A DNA stretch of 10,541 nt from Clostridiales bacterium (GTDB lineage: Bacteria > Bacillota_A > Clostridia > Christensenellales > Aristaeellaceae): positions 1-10,541 of the forward strand of contig JAIKWN010000191.1 in NCBI GenBank assembly GCA_024684665.1, in the 5' to 3' direction. Shown piece by piece: positions 1 through 6,317 of the stretch. The notes under the pieces are model-generated. The model did not search any database. It was given only the letters and a program-made list of their open reading frames with translations, and had not been told where the DNA came from. How positions within the stretch are numbered: the stretch's first letter is position 1; each line of letters begins with the position of its first letter. The position numbers and the translations under genes are program-made.

Positions 1-1
1 A

Positions 2-766
2 CGCATCCGGCCTTTCCTGTTGCGCCGCCTGAAAGAGGACGTGCTTACGGAGCTTCCTGAAAAGTCGGAAAACGTCCTGACCGTAGACATGACGCCGGAG
101 CAGGCGCGGGTCTACCGGGCAGCCCTCTCCCGACTTCGCCCACGGGAGGAAGATATATCCGGAACCGGGCGCTTCCGTGCTCTCGCAGCCCTCACGGAAC
201 TACGGGAGGTTTGCGATCATCCCGCACTGATTCTCCCGGAATACCAGGGCTCTTCCGGAAAACTGGAACTGCTCTCAGAGCTTCTGCCCGGCGCGCTTCT
301 CGCCGGGCACCGGGTTCTGGTCTTCTCCCAGTTCACCCGAATGCTTCGGATCGTGGAGCAGCGATTATACGCATCCGGAATCGAATGCTTTTATCTGGAT
401 GGGGAGACGCCCGCCCGGGATCGGGTGGAAATGGCTCAGCGCTTCAACCGGGGCGAAGGGAGCATCTTCCTCATCTCTCTCAAAGCTGGCGGCGCCGGGC
501 TCAATCTGACCGGCGCGGATTTCGTCATCCACTACGATCCCTGGTGGAATCCCGCGGCGGAAGACCAGGCCACGGACCGGGCGCACCGCATCGGCCAGGG
601 CCGCCCGGTCACGGTCACGCGGCTCATCACGAGAAACACAGTGGAAGAGCGGGTGTTCGCCCTGTCACAGCGGAAACGCGACCTCTTCGAACGTATGATC
701 GAGGCGGGAGAGACCTTCCCCACCTCCCTTTCGGAGGCGGAAATCCGCGGGCTTTTTGCGGAATGA
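2..766 (+). CDS. SNF2/HepA-family DEAD/DEAH-like helicase, C-terminal part (5' truncated by window)
   Basis: The open frame runs in from the window edge, so the true start is upstream and a TTG at 20 is only an internal codon. The first residues (IRPFLLRRLKEDV, then ELPEK) are the classic SNF2 linker between the two RecA-like lobes. The second lobe follows with motif IV (VLVFSQF, about nt 317-337), motif V (SLKAGGAGLNLTGAD) and motif VI (DQATDRAHRIGQ, nt 563-598) with its arginine finger. The tail TVEERVFALSQRKRDLF is usual for bacterial HepA-like proteins. The family uses ATP to translocate on double-stranded DNA or displace bound protein; bacterial members act in RNA polymerase recycling or in phage defence. 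The lobe-1 Walker motifs and any N-terminal SWIM or zinc domain are outside the window, so the subtype cannot be decided. Stop is TGA at 764-766. Confidence 0.95.
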   Translation, partial: RIRPFLLRRLKEDVLTELPEKSENVLTVDMTPEQARVYRAALSRLRPREEDISGTGRFRALAALTELREVCDHPALILPEYQGSSGKLELLSELLPGALLAGHRVLVFSQFTRMLRIVEQRLYASGIECFYLDGETPARDRVEMAQRFNRGEGSIFLISLKAGGAGLNLTGADFVIHYDPWWNPAAEDQATDRAHRIGQGRPVTVTRLITRNTVEERVFALSQRKRDLFERMIEAGETFPTSLSEAEIRGLFAE

Positions 767-779
767 ACGCAATTTTTTC

Positions 780-808
780 TTGTTTTTTCGTGCGAAACGC
801 ATTATAAT
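780..808 (+). promoter_or_regulatory. Sigma-A-type promoter of the ABC importer operon
   Basis: TTGTTT at 780-785 and a perfect TATAAT at 803-808 are separated by 17 nt, in an AT-rich gap between the helicase gene and the binding-protein gene. Transcription should start near 815, giving a leader of about 40 nt. No other good promoter is seen in the gap. Confidence 0.75.
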
Positions 809-821
809 ATGACCAACAAAA

Positions 822-839
822 TCTTGCCATGACGCAAGA
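822..839 (+). promoter_or_regulatory. Inverted repeat in the 5' leader, next to the ribosome binding site
   Basis: TCTTGC (822-827) and GCAAGA (834-839) form a perfect 6-bp inverted repeat with a 6-nt spacer. It begins about 14 nt after the TATAAT box and abuts the Shine-Dalgarno AAAGGAG (839-845) of the binding-protein gene. It could be a small operator near the transcription start or an mRNA hairpin that affects ribosome access. A 6-bp repeat can occur by chance, so function is uncertain. Confidence 0.35.
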
Positions 840-854
840 AAGGAGATCCGATTT

Positions 855-1868
855 ATGAAAAAGATCCTGTGTGTATGCCTGACCCTCTCACTCGCGCTGG
901 CTTCCTTTGCCGCGCTCGCAGATGACAACGTCCTCGTCATCTATTCCCCGAACTCTGACACCGAGGTGGACAACATCATCCCAGCCTTTGAAGACGCCAC
1001 CGGTATCCAGGTGGAGCTCCTCTCCATGGGCACCGGCGAGTGCGTCACCCGAATCGATTCCGAGAAAGATAATCCCCAGGCCGACGTCATGTGGGGCGGC
1101 ATGAACTACGGTGTTTATGTGCAGCATCCCGACCTCTGGGCGGATTACACCTCCCCCAACGAGGCGCTGATCGACGAAGGATACCGCCAGGGCGAAGTCA
1201 AGGCGTATTCGAATTCGAACCTCTCCGGCTCTGGTTGCCTTATCATCAACAACGAGCTGGCCAAAGAGCTGGGTGTCACCATCACTGGTTATAACGATCT
1301 GCTAAAGCCGGAGCTGAAGGGCAAGATCGCCTCCGGTGATCCCACCAAGTCCTCTTCCGCCTGGGCGGAGCTGACCAACATGTTGCTGGTCATGGGCGAA
1401 GAAGCCTATGACGAGAAAGCCTGGGAGTTTGTGGAAAAGTTCGTCGCCCAGCTTGACGGTATTCAGCTTGACTCCTCCTCCGCTATCTACAAGGGCGTAG
1501 CCAACGGTGAATACGTCGTGGGCGTATCCTATGAGGATCCCTGCATCCAGATGCTTGCGAGCGGTGCGGACGTCTCCGTCGTCTATCCGATCGAAGGCAC
1601 CGTTTGGTTGCCAGCCGCCACAGCCATTGTGAAGGGTGCGCCGCATGAAAAGAACGCGCAGGCCTTCATTGACTTCCAGCTTTCCGACGCGGGCCAGAGC
1701 ATCTATGCCGGCCTCACCACCCGTGCAGTCAACTCCAGGCTGCCTCTTGGCAATGAGTACATGAAACCCTTCTCTGAAATCAATGTCGTCTATGAAGACA
1801 TCCCCTATTGCGCGGAGCATAAGACGGAGTGGCAGGCCCGCTACGCTGAGATTCGTGATCGCCGCTGA
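855..1868 (+). CDS. ABC transporter extracellular solute-binding protein (ferric-iron/AfuA/spermidine-type superfamily)
   Basis: This 337-residue protein starts at ATG 855, 9 nt after the Shine-Dalgarno AAAGGAG. Residues 1-22 are a signal peptide (two Lys, hydrophobic core, ALA cleavage site before DDN) without a lipobox Cys. The mature start VLVIYSPNSD, then IPAFEDATGIQVEL, GTGE and ADVMWGG, is the lobe-I pattern of type II binding proteins of the FbpA/AfuA/PotD kind. It captures the ligand outside the membrane and delivers it to the permease. Known Fe(III) members usually carry a YY pair and a His near the start of the mature protein. Here the corresponding regions read SYEDP (Tyr226-Pro229) and SPNSD, so iron is doubtful. 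Phosphorylated sugars, phosphonates or carboxylates are alternatives. It is the first gene of an operon with an ATPase and a fused permease. The family is sure, the ligand is not. Confidence 0.92.
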   Translation: MKKILCVCLTLSLALASFAALADDNVLVIYSPNSDTEVDNIIPAFEDATGIQVELLSMGTGECVTRIDSEKDNPQADVMWGGMNYGVYVQHPDLWADYTSPNEALIDEGYRQGEVKAYSNSNLSGSGCLIINNELAKELGVTITGYNDLLKPELKGKIASGDPTKSSSAWAELTNMLLVMGEEAYDEKAWEFVEKFVAQLDGIQLDSSSAIYKGVANGEYVVGVSYEDPCIQMLASGADVSVVYPIEGTVWLPAATAIVKGAPHEKNAQAFIDFQLSDAGQSIYAGLTTRAVNSRLPLGNEYMKPFSEINVVYEDIPYCAEHKTEWQARYAEIRDRR

Positions 1869-1900
1869 TCCGGAAGTCTTCACCGTTACCTGAAACCAGT

Positions 1901-1930
1901 CGGGCCGGTCGTCTGACCGGCCCGATTTTA
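1901..1930 (+). terminator. Intercistronic hairpin (attenuator or mRNA-stabilising stem) after the binding-protein gene
   Basis: CGGGCCGGTC (1901-1910) and GACCGGCCCG (1915-1924) form a perfect 10-bp GC-rich stem with a GTCT loop, followed by the short ATTTTA. The U-run is weak, so partial termination or protection of the upstream mRNA 3' end is likelier than complete termination. That would give more binding protein than ATPase or permease, as is common in importer operons. Confidence 0.75.
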
Positions 1931-1951
1931 TAGGAAAAGGAGCAGCCTGTT

Positions 1952-3064
1952 ATGAGCGTAAACATCCGCATCGTGAATGCCGTTAAGAAATACGGAGACA
2001 ATACGGTTATCCCCGATCTCTCTTGCGACATCCGGGAAGGCGAGTTTTTTACCCTGCTGGGCCCTTCCGGCTGTGGGAAAACTACGCTTCTGCGCATGAT
2101 CGCCGGCTTCAACTCTATCGAGGGCGGTGACATCTTCTTCAACGACAAGCGCATCAACGATTTGGACCCGGCGAAGCGCAACATCGGCATGGTCTTTCAG
2201 AACTATGCCATCTTCCCGCATCTCTCCGTTCGCAACAACGTGGCGTTCGGCCTGAAAGAACGTCACTTGCCCAAGGCGGAGATCGCCAAAGAGACGGACG
2301 AGTTCATGAAGCTCATGCACATTGACGAGTATGCCGACCGTATGCCCGACCGCCTCTCCGGCGGACAGCAGCAGCGCGTCGCCCTGGCAAGAGCGCTCGT
2401 CATCAAGCCCGATGTACTGCTCATGGACGAGCCCCTCTCCAACCTGGACGCGAAACTGCGCGTGGAGATGCGCACGGTCATTAAGGAAATCCAGAACAGC
2501 GTGGGCATCACCACGGTGTATGTCACCCACGACCAGGAAGAGGCTATGGCGGTTTCCGACCGGATCGCCGTCATGAATCTCGGCGTCATCCAGCAGATCG
2601 GCGCCCCAAAGGCCCTCTATCAGCGGCCGGCAAACCTTTTCGTCGCCTCCTTCATCGGACGCACCAACATCCTCACGGGTGAACTTCGCATGAACGGGAG
2701 CACCCCGGAGGCGGTCTTTGAAGGCGGATACGCAGTCCCCATGGAGAACGTGCAGGGCGCATACCGCAAGAACCAGAAGGTGCAGATCTCCGTACGGCCG
2801 GAGGAATTTGTGATCAGCCCCGCGGGCGAAGGCATCCGCGCGCGCATCGACGATTCCGTCTTCCTGGGCCTGAACACCCATTACTTTGTCACCACCGCCG
2901 GTGGCGTGAAAGCGGAAATCGTGCAGGAGAGTCAGATCGACAGTATCCTGCCCAAGGGGATGGAGGTCAGCTTGGCCGTAAAGAAGGAAAAGATCAACGT
3001 GCTGACGGAGGACGGCAGCGCCAACATCCTGACCGGCGTCGAGAACGATAAGCAGGAGGGGTGA
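1952..3064 (+). CDS. ABC transporter ATP-binding protein (FbpC/AfuC/PotA-like)
   Basis: The 370-residue ATPase has every catalytic element: Walker A GPSGCGKTT (37-45), Q-loop Gln83 in VFQNYAIFPH, signature LSGGQQQR (135-142), Walker B VLLMDEP (155-161), D-loop SNLDAKL and switch His193. The part after about residue 235 is the TOBE-type regulatory/OB domain seen in the CUT1, iron, polyamine and sugar-phosphate importers. Its length is normal for this subfamily (350-370). The start at ATG 1952 has AAAAGGAG upstream (1936-1942). Two copies are expected to couple ATP hydrolysis to the cytoplasmic face of the fused permease encoded directly downstream. Substrate cannot be read from this subunit. 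Confidence 0.95.
   Translation: MSVNIRIVNAVKKYGDNTVIPDLSCDIREGEFFTLLGPSGCGKTTLLRMIAGFNSIEGGDIFFNDKRINDLDPAKRNIGMVFQNYAIFPHLSVRNNVAFGLKERHLPKAEIAKETDEFMKLMHIDEYADRMPDRLSGGQQQRVALARALVIKPDVLLMDEPLSNLDAKLRVEMRTVIKEIQNSVGITTVYVTHDQEEAMAVSDRIAVMNLGVIQQIGAPKALYQRPANLFVASFIGRTNILTGELRMNGSTPEAVFEGGYAVPMENVQGAYRKNQKVQISVRPEEFVISPAGEGIRARIDDSVFLGLNTHYFVTTAGGVKAEIVQESQIDSILPKGMEVSLAVKKEKINVLTEDGSANILTGVENDKQEG
3054..3060 (+). promoter_or_regulatory. Ribosome binding site that fixes the permease start
   Basis: AGGAGGG (3054-3060) lies inside the last codons of the ATPase gene. It directly touches the possible GTG at 3061, which is too close to be used, but sits at normal spacing from ATG 3067. The permease therefore starts at 3067, two bases after the ATPase stop (3062-3064), and is probably translationally coupled to it. 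Confidence 0.8.
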
Positions 3065-3066
3065 GC

Positions 3067-4716
3067 ATGCCGAAAGCCAAGAAGAGGATGGATGTGTGGA
3101 CACTTCTGTCCATCGTCATCCTAGCCCTTTACGGGCTCTTCCTGATTTATCCCCTCGTGCGGCTGCTCATCGAGTCCGTGCTGAAGGAAGGGCACCTGAC
3201 AGGCGCGTATTTCGTCAAATTCTTCTCTAATCCCTATTATGGAGAAACGCTGCTCCACTCTTTCGCCCTTTCCATCGCCTCCACGATTCTCTCCCTTGTG
3301 ATTGGCGTGCCCCTCGCGTATTTCTACAATCTCTATGAAATCAAGGGACGCAACCTCATCCAGATCATCATCATCCTGTGCTGCATGTCCGCTCCCTTCA
3401 TCGGGGCATACGCCTGGGTGCAGCTGCGGGGCAACAACGGCCTCATCACGCGGTTCATCAAGGACCTGACGGGCGTACGCCCGCCATCCATCTACGGGTT
3501 CCGCGGCATCGTCATCGTGCTGTCGCTACAGCTGTTCCCTCTGGTCTTCATGCTGGTTTCCGGCGCGCTCAAGAACGTGGATTCCAGCCTGCTGGAGGCG
3601 GCGCAGAACATGGGTGTCGGTGGCGTGCGGCGCTTCTTCAAGATGATCATCCCACTGTGCATGCCGACGATCCTCGCCGCGGCGCTGCTGGTCTTCATGC
3701 GCGCTTTCGCGGATTACGGAACACCGCTTCTGATTGGCCAGGGCTATCAGACCTTCCCTGTCATCATCTACAATGAGTACTTCGGCGAGACGGGAACGGA
3801 CCACAATTTCGCGGCAGCGGTCTCCGTTATCGCGATCCTCATCACAGCGGTCATCTTCCTCTTCCAGAAGTGGGCCTCAAACCGCTTTGAGTTCCACATG
3901 AACGCCCTGCATCCAATTGAGCGGAAGCCGGCGAAGGGCGTGAAGAACTTCTTCATCCACCTGTATACCTACGTCGTCGTCTTCCTGGCCTTCATGCCGC
4001 AACTCTACGTCATGTACTGCTCCTTCCGCAATACGAGCGGCAAGATGTTCACAAAAGGGTACGGATTCATGAGCTACCAGAAGGTGGCACGGGATCTGCC
4101 GCTTGAGATCAAAAACACCTTCCTGATCGGTCTCCTGGCCCTCGTAGCCGTCGTGCTGCTGGCCATTGTGATCGCCTATCTGGTGGTCCGCCGGCGTAGC
4201 AGCCTGAACGACACGATCGACACAGCCTCGATGATCCCCTACATCATCCCCGGCTCCGTCGTCGGCATCGCGCTGGTCGTCGCCTTCAACAAGCAGCCAA
4301 TGGTCCTGACGGGAACGATGTTCATCATGGTCATCGCGCTGTGCATCCGCCGTATCCCGTACACGATCCGCTCCTCGGTCGCGGTTCTGCAGCAGATCCC
4401 AATCACAGTGGAGGAAGCGGCCATCTCTCTCGGCTGCACGAAGCTGGAAGCCTTCTTCAAAGCGACGGTGCCCATGATGCGCAACGGCATCCTCTCCGGC
4501 GCGATCCTCTCCTGGGTCACGATCATCACGGAGCTGTCCACCGGCGTTATCCTGTATAACCGGAAAACCATTACCCTGACCCTCGCGATCTACGCACAGG
4601 TCACGCGTGGCTCCGACGGTCCGGCAGCGGCCCTCGCCACCATCCTGAATGTCCTCACGATCTCCTCCATGCTGATCTTCATGAAGGTCTCGAAGAACAA
4701 GGACATCACGTTCTGA
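3067..4716 (+). CDS. ABC transporter permease, two fused membrane domains (FbpB/AfuB-like)
   Basis: This 549-residue integral membrane protein carries two copies of the binding-protein-dependent permease domain, so one chain makes the whole channel. A first membrane helix (LLSIVILALYGLFLIYPL) is followed by several more, then the first coupling loop EAAQNMGVGGVRRFFKMIIP. A cytoplasmic linker (about 270-300) leads to a second set of helices with a second coupling loop EEAAISLGCTKLEAFFKATVP. Both loops keep the EAA...G pattern that docks on the ATPase. Single-chain double permeases are typical of the Fe(III), sugar-phosphate and some 2-aminoethylphosphonate importers. The extreme 3' end (SKNKDITF, stop TGA at 4714-4716) recurs in decayed form at 6194-6221, beyond the ATPase cassette. 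Confidence 0.94.
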   Translation: MPKAKKRMDVWTLLSIVILALYGLFLIYPLVRLLIESVLKEGHLTGAYFVKFFSNPYYGETLLHSFALSIASTILSLVIGVPLAYFYNLYEIKGRNLIQIIIILCCMSAPFIGAYAWVQLRGNNGLITRFIKDLTGVRPPSIYGFRGIVIVLSLQLFPLVFMLVSGALKNVDSSLLEAAQNMGVGGVRRFFKMIIPLCMPTILAAALLVFMRAFADYGTPLLIGQGYQTFPVIIYNEYFGETGTDHNFAAAVSVIAILITAVIFLFQKWASNRFEFHMNALHPIERKPAKGVKNFFIHLYTYVVVFLAFMPQLYVMYCSFRNTSGKMFTKGYGFMSYQKVARDLPLEIKNTFLIGLLALVAVVLLAIVIAYLVVRRRSSLNDTIDTASMIPYIIPGSVVGIALVVAFNKQPMVLTGTMFIMVIALCIRRIPYTIRSSVAVLQQIPITVEEAAISLGCTKLEAFFKATVPMMRNGILSGAILSWVTIITELSTGVILYNRKTITLTLAIYAQVTRGSDGPAAALATILNVLTISSMLIFMKVSKNKDITF

Positions 4717-4741
4717 CGCAAACAGAAAACACAATAACTGC

Positions 4742-4769
4742 GCCGCCCTCCCCCAAAGGGGAGGGCGGC
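4742..4769 (+). terminator. Strong hairpin after the importer operon
   Basis: GCCGCCCTCCCC (4742-4753) and GGGGAGGGCGGC (4758-4769) pair perfectly over 12 bp around a CAAA loop, 26 nt after the permease stop. No U-run follows on the plus strand (the next bases are AGCATTCCTG), so it is not a textbook intrinsic terminator. Position and stability still suggest the operon's 3' end. A weaker inverted repeat CGGCGC/GCGCCG (4793-4798 and 4807-4812) follows. I see no gene between 4717 and 4915. Confidence 0.65.
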
Positions 4770-4850
4770 AGCATTCCTGAGGCAACTACATGCGGCGCAT
4801 CTTTCGGCGCCGTCAAGACCCTGAAAGCAGCCATTACATGATAACTCTTC

Positions 4851-4891
4851 GCCACAAAACGCAAAACTCTTGAAATATTTTAGTTTTACGT
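4851..4891. repeat. Left end palindrome of the ATPase cassette
   Basis: ACGCAAAACT (4859-4868) and AGTTTTACGT (4882-4891) form an inverted repeat with one mismatch and a 13-nt loop. The 13-mer AAAACGCAAAACT (4856-4868) recurs exactly as direct sequence at 6144-6156, after the gene, and also occurs (12 of 13) inverted at 6171-6182. The right arm falls between the -35 and -10 of the gene's promoter. Confidence 0.75.
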
Positions 4892-4898
4892 ATATATT
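4870..4898 (+). promoter_or_regulatory. Promoter of the DUF4143-type ATPase gene
   Basis: TTGAAA (4870-4875) and TATATT (4893-4898) are exactly 17 nt apart, about 20 nt upstream of the start codon. The -35 box lies in the loop of the left-end palindrome, and the palindrome's right arm fills the spacer, so anything binding or extruding the palindrome would block transcription. Confidence 0.65.
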
Positions 4899-4915
4899 AT
4901 GCACAGTGAGGTGAT

Positions 4916-6142
4916 ATGGAGATGTTTATCAAAAGAGACAGGCTTCTAGGAAGATTGATTCACAACAGAAATAAAGACCTTGTAAAGGTTATTACCGGTA
5001 TCCGCCGTTCCGGCAAATCCGTCCTTTTGAATGAACTCTTTTACGACTATCTGATTTCAGACGGCGTTCCATCAGACCATATCATAAGAGTATCGCTTGA
5101 CCTGAAGAAATGGGAATCACTCAGGAACGGAGACGCCCTTTATCATTATATCGCAAACGCCATAAAAGATGATGATCTCTATTATGTGTTTCTGGATGAG
5201 ATTCAGCTTGCAGATGGTTTTGAGGAAATCGTCAATTCGATCAAGGCTGAATTCAAAACTGATGTATATATCACCGGTTCCAATTCAAAGCTGCTGTCCC
5301 ATGATATCAATACCATTTTTCGCGGCCGAAGCATTGAAATCAAGGTTTTCCCGCTGTCATTTGCAGAGTTCCTTTCCTTCAGGCAGATTGATAAATTGGA
5401 TGCTTTTGATGAGTATATCCAGTTTGGTGGACTGCCCTATGCTGTCTGCGAAACCGAAGAGCAGGAGAAGAGAGCCTATCTGGATATGATGGTAAATACC
5501 GTCATCACCAAAGACATGATCGAGCGCTACCATATACGCAACGAGGCAATGTTCCGTACCCTGATTGAGCTTCTCTGCTCTTCAATCGGCTCGTATATCT
5601 CCGCAAGCAAAATCTCAAATACGCTGAAAAGCAACGGTTACCGGTCGGCAGACAACGAAACGGTCAGCAGATACCTGAGCCATATCTGCGACGCTTTCCT
5701 TTTTTACAGCGCAGACCGGTACGACATAAAGGGAAAAGAATACCTGAAGACCCAGAAAAAATACTATGTCGCCGATATTGGCCTTCGAAATGCTGCCATT
5801 CATTACAGGCAAATCGACATCACGCATATAATCGAGAATCTCGTATACCTGGAACTGCTACGGAGAGGATACATTGTCGATATTGGGAGGAACCGCGAAA
5901 AAGAGATTGATTTTGTTGCAAAAGAGCTGAATGGAAGACAATACTATATACAGGTCTCTTACACGATACAGGATAAAGCAACGAAGGAACGGGAAATCTC
6001 AGCGTTTCACCTTTTAGATGACGGGTATAAAAAAATTCTGATTACTATGGATCGGAACCCGCTTTCAAATCTTGAAAAGGGATATCAGATGATGAATCTA
6101 TTCGACTTTCTGTTGAATGAACAGGCGCTGCAGTTGATCTGA
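4916..6142 (+). CDS. AAA-type ATPase with C-terminal DUF4143 (archaeal-ATPase-like family)
   Basis: The 408-residue protein begins with Walker A GIRRSGKS (28-35), followed by Walker B YVFLDEIQ (about 90-97) and a sensor-like TGSNSKLLS (120-128). The FPLSFAEFL motif is characteristic of ATPases that carry DUF4143. The C-terminal half ends with GRNREKEIDFVA (Glu330, Asp332) and YIQVS (Gln346), the remnant restriction-endonuclease-like core of DUF4143. These proteins are abundant, often multicopy, in gut Clostridia and Bacteroidales, and their function is unknown. Walker A and B are intact, so ATP hydrolysis is likely. ATG 4916 follows GAGGTGAT closely; ATG 4922 is an equally possible start. GC is visibly lower than in flanking genes (one 60-nt stretch at 5161-5220 is 35%), with AT-ending codons, which suggests acquisition. 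No membrane segment or signal peptide is seen. Confidence 0.92.
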   Translation: MEMFIKRDRLLGRLIHNRNKDLVKVITGIRRSGKSVLLNELFYDYLISDGVPSDHIIRVSLDLKKWESLRNGDALYHYIANAIKDDDLYYVFLDEIQLADGFEEIVNSIKAEFKTDVYITGSNSKLLSHDINTIFRGRSIEIKVFPLSFAEFLSFRQIDKLDAFDEYIQFGGLPYAVCETEEQEKRAYLDMMVNTVITKDMIERYHIRNEAMFRTLIELLCSSIGSYISASKISNTLKSNGYRSADNETVSRYLSHICDAFLFYSADRYDIKGKEYLKTQKKYYVADIGLRNAAIHYRQIDITHIIENLVYLELLRRGYIVDIGRNREKEIDFVAKELNGRQYYIQVSYTIQDKATKEREISAFHLLDDGYKKILITMDRNPLSNLEKGYQMMNLFDFLLNEQALQLI

Positions 6143-6143
6143 T

Positions 6144-6190
6144 AAAACGCAAAACTTTACATTTTTTAGTGTTTTGCGTTTTGTTGTGGC
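6144..6190. repeat. Right end palindrome of the ATPase cassette, possible terminator
   Basis: AAAACGCAAAAC (6144-6155) and GTTTTGCGTTTT (6171-6182) pair perfectly over 12 bp around a 15-nt AT-rich loop, beginning one base after the ATPase stop codon. The T-rich right arm could let it act as a weak terminator. Together with GTTGTGGC it is the inverted counterpart of 4851-4868. Confidence 0.8.
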
Positions 6191-6193
6191 TGC

Positions 6194-6221
6194 AAGAATA
6201 AGGACATCATGTTCTGTTGCA
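6194..6221 (+). pseudogene. Decayed copy of the 3' end of the permease gene
   Basis: Bases 6194-6221 match 4693-4720 (the last 22 nt of the permease gene, including TG of its stop codon, plus the following bases) at 24 of 28 positions. The differences are C to T at three positions and A to T at one. The reading KNKDI is retained, Thr becomes Met, and the stop is lost (TGT). Homology fades on both sides. No Shine-Dalgarno or frame exists here, so it is a remnant, not a gene. Confidence 0.7.
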
Positions 6222-6249
6222 GATTCGCACTTCCTGTACGCATTGTTTC

Positions 6250-6278
6250 TTGACAGGCGGTCTCAAAATCAGTATCAT
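6250..6278 (+). promoter_or_regulatory. Promoter of the exported flavoprotein gene
   Basis: A perfect TTGACA (6250-6255) and TATCAT (6273-6278) are spaced 17 nt, about 40 nt before the start codon. The leader then carries a strong Shine-Dalgarno AAGGAGGA (6303-6310). Confidence 0.75.
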
Positions 6279-6317
6279 GCATAATGTTGGATATTCCCGA
6301 AGAAGGAGGAACAAAAC

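Larger units (their letters stand above)
4851..6190. mobile_element. Putative ATPase cassette bounded by inverted palindromic ends
   Basis: The segment starts with GCCAC then AAAACGCAAAACT (4851-4868) and ends with the inverted counterpart GTTTTGCGTTTT then GTTGTGGC (6171-6190). Aligned as inverted repeats, the ends differ mainly by a 3-nt insertion in the right copy. Each end also carries an internal palindrome. The one gene between them is clearly AT-richer than its neighbours. No transposase or integrase and no clear target-site duplication is visible, so movement would be in trans or by an unknown route. The alternative is that both palindromes are simply the gene's own operator and terminator, sharing sequence by descent. 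Calling it mobile is an inference. Confidence 0.4.

Noticed and set aside
744..778. Possible terminator at the end of the helicase gene (TCCGC/GCGGA with a later T-run)
   Set aside because: The stem is only 5 bp, lies in coding sequence, and the T-run begins 11 nt after it. The T-run is better explained as part of the AT-rich promoter region.
3061..3066. GTG start for the permease
   Set aside because: The AGGAGGG site directly touches this codon, leaving no spacing. ATG 3067 has normal spacing.
1928..3103. Antisense open frame (391 codons) opposite the ABC ATPase
   Set aside because: The plus-strand frame carries all ABC motifs. The minus-strand product resembles no family and arises from codon bias.
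4742..4769. Textbook Rho-independent terminator after the permease
   Set aside because: The hairpin is excellent, but no U-run follows on the plus strand. It is listed as a probable 3'-end hairpin only.
3877..4785. Antisense open frame (302 codons) opposite the permease
   Set aside because: The product is extremely Asp/Arg/Gln/His-rich, which is expected from reading membrane-protein codons backwards, and it crosses the operon-end hairpin.
4793..4812. Second hairpin CGGCGC/GCGCCG upstream of the ATPase cassette
   Set aside because: Six base pairs with an 8-nt loop and no T-run, in GC-rich sequence where such repeats arise by chance.
4851..6190. Insertion sequence with transposase
   Set aside because: The only gene is a DUF4143 ATPase. 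No DDE, serine or tyrosine recombinase motifs are present and no target-site duplication is evident.
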